Source: JALRBM01 sp964615445
Lineage (GTDB): Bacteria > Patescibacteriota > Saccharimonadia > Saccharimonadales > Saccharimonadaceae
Direction: 5' to 3'
Length of the DNA stretch: 64,000 bases
NCBI GenBank assembly: GCA_964615445.1
Contig: CAZTOK010000001.1
Location: 36,142 to 100,141 of the forward strand
The notes under the pieces were generated by a model. That model made no database searches, was not told where the DNA came from, and saw nothing but the letters and a program-made list of their open reading frames with translations. Shown piece after piece: positions 59,509 to 64,000 of the stretch (its first letter is position 1; each line of letters begins with the position of its first letter). The translations under genes were made by a program, and so were the position numbers.

Positions 59509-60212
59509 GCTTCTCCCTCTTGCTCTTCAGGTGGACGCTGAAGACTTTCTCTTATTCCATCGGTGATACCCTTACTTACCGAGCCATCAGTGTCATCCTC
59601 GACGATATGATGTGTTGACTCTGCATAAGGAGGGTAAAAGATAGGTCCATTTAATTGTTTGCGAGAAAAATGGTCTGTAAAGTACCCAGCCGCATCAAAT
59701 GCTTCAACGGCGCTGTCTGGGTCATGAGCGGCGTCATAAACGGACATTGAAATGCCTTTTAGGGCTTCAAAAATCTGTTGAAACGATGGTCGTTGTTCGT
59801 TCGCATTTTCGGCGATTAATTCGCGAAGTGCGTAAAGACCGGTGGCTTCTTCGGCAGTAAGATCTTGTTTTTCCATAAGCTCTAAGAAGTTTTTATCGCT
59901 TGCCGCGTATAGCATAACGGCTTCTGTATAGTGATAAACACCATCTGTACCTACTGTATCTACAAGGGTTGAATTTTCTGAAATACTGACGATGCATCTA
60001 ATTGCACGCTTTGCTATAAGGCGTACACCTGATGAAAGTGTTTTGTCGTCTATGATATCGAGTAGTTGTTTAGGGGTAACTGGCCTTTCGAGCACCTCGG
60101 AGACTGAGTCGAGTGCTTGGACGGCAAGTGTGCGACGAACCTTTAATTCAAGTTCACTTGAATTCTCGCCCCTTGTTTCTGTATTTTGTTTAGTTGGATC
60201 GCGATCGATCAC
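59457..60212 (-). CDS. Unrecognised 251-residue protein coupled to the J-domain gene
   Basis: No family recognised. The protein is acidic and helical and ends EAAVEDFLKNLIS. The GTG start has GGAGA 6 bases upstream. Its last 52 bases overlap the J-domain gene in another frame, one of the longest same-strand overlaps here, which suggests a fixed stoichiometry. It may be the client or partner of the J protein; that is inference from position. Confidence 0.6.
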   Translation of the reverse strand: MIDRDPTKQNTETRGENSSELELKVRRTLAVQALDSVSEVLERPVTPKQLLDIIDDKTLSSGVRLIAKRAIRCIVSISENSTLVDTVGTDGVYHYTEAVMLYAASDKNFLELMEKQDLTAEEATGLYALRELIAENANEQRPSFQQIFEALKGISMSVYDAAHDPDSAVEAFDAAGYFTDHFSRKQLNGPIFYPPYAESTHHIVEDDTDGSVSKGITDGIRESLQRPPEEQEGEAWQKEAAVEDFLKNLIS

Positions 60213-60310
60213 TGTAGAGATCTCCTTAATTCAATATGACTATAAACTATTTCTAAGAATGAGTCAACCAGGTATACTTGCAAAAACAAATAATTATTCT
60301 ATAGTCGAGT

Positions 60311-61636
60311 ATGAATATGCCCCCTGAAAGACTACCTGTAGATATCGCTCACGAAATCACGAACGAGAGAGAAAGCACGTTTGATAATAGTGTCAATCGT
60401 CTTTTTAGTTTGCTTGATCAAGAGCATGCTTCTTACTTTAAGGCGGAGTGGGATGAAGAATATCCACAAGAACTTTCTCGGATCACAACCATGGAGACTG
60501 CGTTTACGGGAGCAAGAAAGCAAGAGAATAAGGGACGCTTTAGCCTAGTTCAAGCAAAGATAGTCGAAGCCTCTGATACGGGTGAGAGTAACTCGCGGTT
60601 TATATGGCTCGATACGGGGTTGCAGTATCCCGGCACGCCTATTACGATTGACTACAAGAAACTAGCTTCAGAACATGGATATCATGCAGTTACTCCTGAC
60701 ACCATTGTACAGACACTTGTTACTCGTGCAGAAACCATAGGGGACTATAAAACACTTGTCCAGGCGCTTAAAGGACGTGATATTAAAGATGGGACGGAGC
60801 TTGCAAAGGGGCTTAATGCACTCTTTTATAAACTTGTTTTTGAGAGATCGATTGCCCAGGCGAATGATCTGACACCAGGCTTTAATGCAATTGATAGTGA
60901 CCAACAACTATTTGAATTATTGCAATCATTGAATGGATTAGGGTTAGAGTTTGCCATGAATATGCAAGGTCACTTACTCTCTAGGTTACTAAGGGGTATT
61001 TCTCTACAGAGTACACACTTAAAAGAACATCAGGTAGCATCTGTGCAAGATAGAGCAGCTGCGCTCCTTGAAGCGGCTCTTGAAAGTGGTGTATTGTTCT
61101 CGGCCGATGTATTTGTTGAGAGAATATGTGGGTATCGTACTATCTATCAATATCCTTTCGCGACCAACTTCCTTCATGAACATCTGCCGGATAATTCGCG
61201 TCTAAGAAATATCTACGGAACTGAGCGAAGAGCGTTTGTGCGTAATTATATTACCTCTGTACTAGCTGGAAGGATGAAAGGCCAAGATGAGGATACTGAG
61301 GTAGTACGGCAGACACGTCACCTACTAGGCGCCCTTGACGGCGCAAGCGGACGACTGCAAGATCTTGTTTCATTTGAACCGTTATTTGAAGTCGCAGTAT
61401 CTCTCGATATCTTAAAAAGACTTCCTGAATCGGATAGAGTGACACCCGATGCTCATTTGCAGTATGTACCACCAGTATTTTATAAGCTCCTTGCTAAACT
61501 ACGAAGTTCTAATCCGCAACTGCGAAAAGAGCAAAAAGAACTAGATAGTAAAAGTCGCGAAATTGTTGAGACATTGCTTCGTCCTATTACCGTAAGAAGG
61601 TTAGGTAAAAGAACCATTCAAGCGGCGTCTGATTAG
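60311..61636 (+). CDS. Unrecognised 441-residue protein divergent from the J-domain operon
   Basis: No family recognised. The protein is soluble and mainly helical; residues 260-330 contain RNYITSVLAGRMKGQDEDTE and the end is basic (TVRRLGKRTIQ). TATAGT at 60300-60305 ends 5 bases before ATG 60311; ATG 60317 would fit a leaderless start even better. The 98-base gap to the divergent operon is short enough for shared control. The three genes may form one system. Confidence 0.6.
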   Translation: MNMPPERLPVDIAHEITNERESTFDNSVNRLFSLLDQEHASYFKAEWDEEYPQELSRITTMETAFTGARKQENKGRFSLVQAKIVEASDTGESNSRFIWLDTGLQYPGTPITIDYKKLASEHGYHAVTPDTIVQTLVTRAETIGDYKTLVQALKGRDIKDGTELAKGLNALFYKLVFERSIAQANDLTPGFNAIDSDQQLFELLQSLNGLGLEFAMNMQGHLLSRLLRGISLQSTHLKEHQVASVQDRAAALLEAALESGVLFSADVFVERICGYRTIYQYPFATNFLHEHLPDNSRLRNIYGTERRAFVRNYITSVLAGRMKGQDEDTEVVRQTRHLLGALDGASGRLQDLVSFEPLFEVAVSLDILKRLPESDRVTPDAHLQYVPPVFYKLLAKLRSSNPQLRKEQKELDSKSREIVETLLRPITVRRLGKRTIQAASD

Positions 61637-61651
61637 CCCTAATAGTACGTA

Positions 61652-61660
61652 TGATACAAT
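61652..61660 (+). promoter_or_regulatory. Extended -10-like box of ddl
   Basis: TGATACAAT ends 9 bases before the ddl ATG at 61670; AAGGA follows it. Confidence 0.5.
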
Positions 61661-61669
61661 AAGGATACA

Positions 61670-62737
61670 ATGCAACGCACTACCGTACTACTCCTGTTTG
61701 GCGGTGAGTCTTCTGAACACGACGTCTCAGTATCTTCGGCGCGCAATGTCTACGCCGCTATAGACGACACTAAATTTACTGTCCTTTTAGGTTATATCGA
61801 TCGTCAGGGCAAATGGTGGTTGCTTGATTCCCTTGACGGTACTATTACTATTCATGGTATGCCGCAGCTAACTCCCGTACTTGGTATGGGAAGTTTTGTG
61901 ACACTCCCCGAAAACCATGTCATAAAGCCAGATGTTATTTTACCTATTTTGCATGGAAAAAATGGCGAAGATGGAAGTGTGCAAGGTTTGGCGCAGTTAC
62001 TTCACATTCCTATTGTAGGCTGTGACATGACGTCAAGTGCTATTTGCATGGACAAGCTGGCAACGAAAGAGATTTTGGCCTCACATGGTATAAAAGTGGT
62101 GCCGTATGAGGTTCACTATAAAGGCGAAGAAGTGCCACAATTTACCCAGCTGAGTATGAAGTTTGGTGTGCCACTTTTTGTAAAACCGACTCGCGCTGGT
62201 AGCTCGGTGGGCGTCAGCAAAGTATATAGTGAAGAAGAGCTGGTAGCCGCACTTGAGCTAGCTCACAAGCATGATAACGCCGCACTTATAGAACGTGGCA
62301 TTTCTGGTCGTGAGCTAGAAGTGTCGGTGCTTGGTAATCCACCGCACCATGAGATGAGCGGCGTTGGTGAAATTAAGCCAGATGGTGAGTTTTACAGCTA
62401 TTCGGCAAAGTATGATCCCGAAAGTAAGTCAGATGTCGTTGTTCCTGCTCATCTCGAAGAAGCGGTGGCTAGTCGCGTTCGGGCGCTTGCTGGTCGTGTA
62501 TATGCGACGCTTGGGTGCGCTGGCCTTTCCCGCGTTGACTTCTTTTTAAGCGACGACCAGACGATCTATGTTAACGAAATTAATACCTTACCAGGATTTA
62601 CTAATATCAGCATGTACGCCAAACTATGGCGTCACGAAGGAGTCTCCTATGCGGAGCTTATCGAAAGGTTAATCACCCTTGCTGCGAAGGATGACTCTAT
62701 CTTTACTAATGGCGCGCTATGGGGTAGAATAGCCTAA
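61670..62737 (+). CDS. ddl: D-alanine--D-alanine ligase
   Basis: The enzyme joins two D-alanines with ATP for peptidoglycan. The 355-residue ATP-grasp protein has LFGGESSEHDVSVSSARN at the N-terminus, LPILHGKNGEDGSVQGLAQLLHIPIVG with the HGxxGEDG motif, VKPTRAGSSVGVSKV, RGISGRELEVSVLG and VNEINTLPGFTNISMY at the metal site. Its length and motifs are normal, so it is probably active. The tRNA-Phe gene follows after 14 bases. Confidence 0.95.
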   Translation: MQRTTVLLLFGGESSEHDVSVSSARNVYAAIDDTKFTVLLGYIDRQGKWWLLDSLDGTITIHGMPQLTPVLGMGSFVTLPENHVIKPDVILPILHGKNGEDGSVQGLAQLLHIPIVGCDMTSSAICMDKLATKEILASHGIKVVPYEVHYKGEEVPQFTQLSMKFGVPLFVKPTRAGSSVGVSKVYSEEELVAALELAHKHDNAALIERGISGRELEVSVLGNPPHHEMSGVGEIKPDGEFYSYSAKYDPESKSDVVVPAHLEEAVASRVRALAGRVYATLGCAGLSRVDFFLSDDQTIYVNEINTLPGFTNISMYAKLWRHEGVSYAELIERLITLAAKDDSIFTNGALWGRIA

Positions 62738-62751
62738 GACATCCAACCCGA

Positions 62752-62827
62752 GGCTCTTTAGCTCAGTTGGTAGAGCAGAGGCCTGAAGAGCCTTGTGTCC
62801 CCAGTTCAAGTCTGGGAGGAGCCACCA
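62752..62827 (+). tRNA. tRNA-Phe(GAA), CCA encoded
   Basis: The acceptor ggctctt pairs with aggagcc (one G-T), then A and CCA. The anticodon arm gaggc-ctgaaga-gcctt gives GAA. The T-arm is cccagttcaagtctggg. It lies close behind ddl and may share its transcript. Confidence 0.93.
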
Positions 62828-62846
62828 AGGAATCATTACAGATTAC

Positions 62847-62880
62847 AAAAAGTTCCAGAATTTATTTTCTGGAACTTTTT
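62847..62880 (+). terminator. Terminator of tRNA-Phe
   Basis: A perfect 14-bp stem (aaaaagttccagaa with ttctggaacttttt) with loop tttatt. Confidence 0.9.
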
Positions 62881-62932
62881 GCGTATACGACCTCTGTAAA
62901 ATTAGTTCGAGTCTAGTAGGGAGTTATTACGG

Positions 62933-62938
62933 TATAAT
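62933..62938 (+). promoter_or_regulatory. -10 box of the NUDIX pair
   Basis: TATAAT ends 10 bases before ATG 62949. Confidence 0.55.
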
Positions 62939-62948
62939 AGTAGTTATT

Positions 62949-63344
62949 ATGAAACAAGTTGCTAAATTAGTCATTATCGACGGCAGAGGTAAGTACTTAC
63001 TAATGCAAAGGAGCAACCATCCTACCTTTGGGAATGATCCAGATCTTCCGGGCGGGACTTTAGAGGAAGGTGAACTGCCACTTGAGACAATGATCCGCGA
63101 GGTGTTTGAAGAAGCGGCTATTGTGATAGATCAAGACGCTGTTAGGGAAGTTTATGCTGGCGCCGACTATTCGGCTCATGGAACACACTACTCTCTTTAT
63201 ATCACTAAACTCCAGCATACACCTGAAGTTGTTATGAGCTGGGAGCATTCTTTGTATGAATGGCTCGATCGTGAATTATTTCTTGAGAAAGCCAGCCAGG
63301 CCAATGATACGTATATGCGAATGGTTTATGATGTTTTGGGATAG
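62949..63344 (+). CDS. NUDIX hydrolase
   Basis: The 131-residue protein has a Nudix box GGTLEEGELPLETMIREVFEEA near residue 37, with the REVFEE core intact but the usual following Gly replaced by Ala (EEAAIVI). It should hydrolyse a nucleoside diphosphate linked to another group; the substrate is unknown. An upstream in-frame stretch back to 62793 runs through the tRNA and is not coding; TATAAT supports ATG 62949. The second NUDIX gene follows after 2 bases. Confidence 0.88.
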   Translation: MKQVAKLVIIDGRGKYLLMQRSNHPTFGNDPDLPGGTLEEGELPLETMIREVFEEAAIVIDQDAVREVYAGADYSAHGTHYSLYITKLQHTPEVVMSWEHSLYEWLDRELFLEKASQANDTYMRMVYDVLG

Positions 63345-63346
63345 TT

Positions 63347-63859
63347 ATGAAAAAGTATTCATTTAAGAAAGTATATTGGGGCGATGACCAATCAACTGAG
63401 GTTGTATTCGAACCAATAAGTGAGCTTCCGCCTCAGGAATTGATTACCGCTTGTATGGTGTTTGCTCTTCATGGTAAAGATAAGATAGTTCTATCAAAAC
63501 CAGAGCGAGGGTGGGGTTTGCCTGGTGGTCATCGCGAGGAAGGTGAGACTGCTGAAGAATGCCTTTTGCGAGAGGCTGCAGAAGAAGCAGCTATAACTCT
63601 TGAGAACTTGGAGTTGATCGGTAGATGGACAACAAAGAAGCGATTCCATTCTCCGCACAATGCTAAATATCCAGATCAAGGTTACCAACTTCTGTACGTT
63701 GCCAATGTTAAAGAACTGGGTGAGTTTACGCCACAGCTTGAAATAACAGAACGTATTGTAATACCGATCTCAGAGGTGAAAGATTATCACCATGACATCG
63801 ATAACTTCATGCCTATATTCAGTTATGTGCTTGAACTAGATCATCTAAAGAGGGCTTAA
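63347..63859 (+). CDS. NUDIX hydrolase (second)
   Basis: The 170-residue protein has the Nudix box GGHREEGETAEECLLREAAEEA near residue 61, again with Ala after the REAAEE core where Gly is usual. It starts 2 bases after the previous stop and is cotranscribed with it. The two share the box but differ in length and flanks. Together they form a two-gene unit between copies of the tRNA-Phe flank. No gene is seen in 63860-64000. Confidence 0.88.
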   Translation: MKKYSFKKVYWGDDQSTEVVFEPISELPPQELITACMVFALHGKDKIVLSKPERGWGLPGGHREEGETAEECLLREAAEEAAITLENLELIGRWTTKKRFHSPHNAKYPDQGYQLLYVANVKELGEFTPQLEITERIVIPISEVKDYHHDIDNFMPIFSYVLELDHLKRA

Positions 63860-63970
63860 TATTCCTTCAAGATCCAACTCATCCAGTCGCTCACATAGAA
63901 TTTCCAAACATTCAAAAGTACAGTTCCAGTTTTCCTTGGCAGAGTCCACCAAGAGATAATTACAGATACG

Positions 63971-64000
63971 AAAAAGTTCTAGAATTTATTTTCTAGAACT
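63971..64000 (+). terminator. Second copy of the tRNA-Phe-type terminator, cut by the window end
   Basis: aaaaagttctagaa (63971-63984) pairs with ttctagaact (63991-64000, continuing beyond the window); the loop tttatt is identical to that at 62861-62866. Confidence 0.75.

Larger units (their letters stand above)
62820..64000. repeat. Duplicated tRNA-Phe 3' flank enclosing two NUDIX genes
   Basis: The tRNA 3' end plus terminator (62820-62880) recurs in degraded form at about 63946-64000: ccaccaag, attacaga, aaaaagtt and the terminator hairpin are kept. The second hairpin has compensating changes (agttctagaa with ttctagaact instead of agttccagaa with ttctggaact). The unit resembles a small island inserted at a tRNA end. 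The second copy runs into the window edge. Confidence 0.6.

Overview
The window is a 64 kb piece of a bacterial chromosome using the standard genetic code. Gene content points to the Candidate Phyla Radiation, most likely Saccharibacteria (TM7). The reasons are the compact mix of housekeeping genes, many small orphan membrane proteins, a type IV pilin-like protein, a LemA-HtpX pair, an RRM protein and the absence of any biosynthetic pathway. This placement is inference from gene content, not from a marker tree. It is an assembled scaffold: 100 N at 11010-11109 sit between two identical 55-base contig ends inside one MFS gene, so the gap is artificial.

Layout. 1-10 kb: uvrA (5' end outside the window), a P-loop kinase, PAP2 phosphatase, DedA, ribosomal protein L25, a tandem ABC exporter pair, a DUF2127-like protein and trhO. 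10-15 kb: a divergent MFS exporter/MarR pair and a two-gene ABC-2 transporter. 15-20 kb: a small frameshifted gene, uvrC, a pilin, a YvlD-like protein, secG and a peptide-type solute-binding protein. 20-25 kb: tRNA-Leu(GAG), a GC-richer EEP-fold gene next to a duplicated tRNA fragment, and two TetX-like FAD monooxygenases around a MarR regulator. 25-32 kb: a secreted repeat protein, a GT2-TPR protein, a candidate structured RNA, orphan genes, tRNA-Cys and tRNA-Leu(UAA). 32-41 kb: lemA-htpX, a membrane protein, ligA, a 7-TM protein and an ABC cluster. 41-48 kb: an RRM protein opposite a second candidate structured RNA, tRNA-Ala, several orphan genes each closed by its own terminator, a lysozyme-like enzyme and a second MFS/MarR pair. 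48-64 kb: typA, a trehalose/alpha-glucan cluster (GH37, GT4, two GH13), rarA, a J-domain locus of unknown role, ddl, tRNA-Phe and two NUDIX genes between copies of the tRNA-Phe 3' flank.

Themes. (1) DNA repair: uvrA, uvrC, ligA, rarA. The ligA lacks all four zinc-finger cysteines. (2) Drug handling: two MFS/MarR pairs, two FAD monooxygenases with a MarR, and ABC exporters, with candidate shared operators. (3) Many core genes have a -10 box only 5-10 nt before the start codon, which suggests leaderless mRNAs. Most accessory orphans instead have a leader, a Shine-Dalgarno and a strong private hairpin terminator. (4) Two tRNA genes have their 3' parts duplicated near an accessory gene, as expected of integration sites. 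No CRISPR array, transposase, integrase or rRNA was seen.
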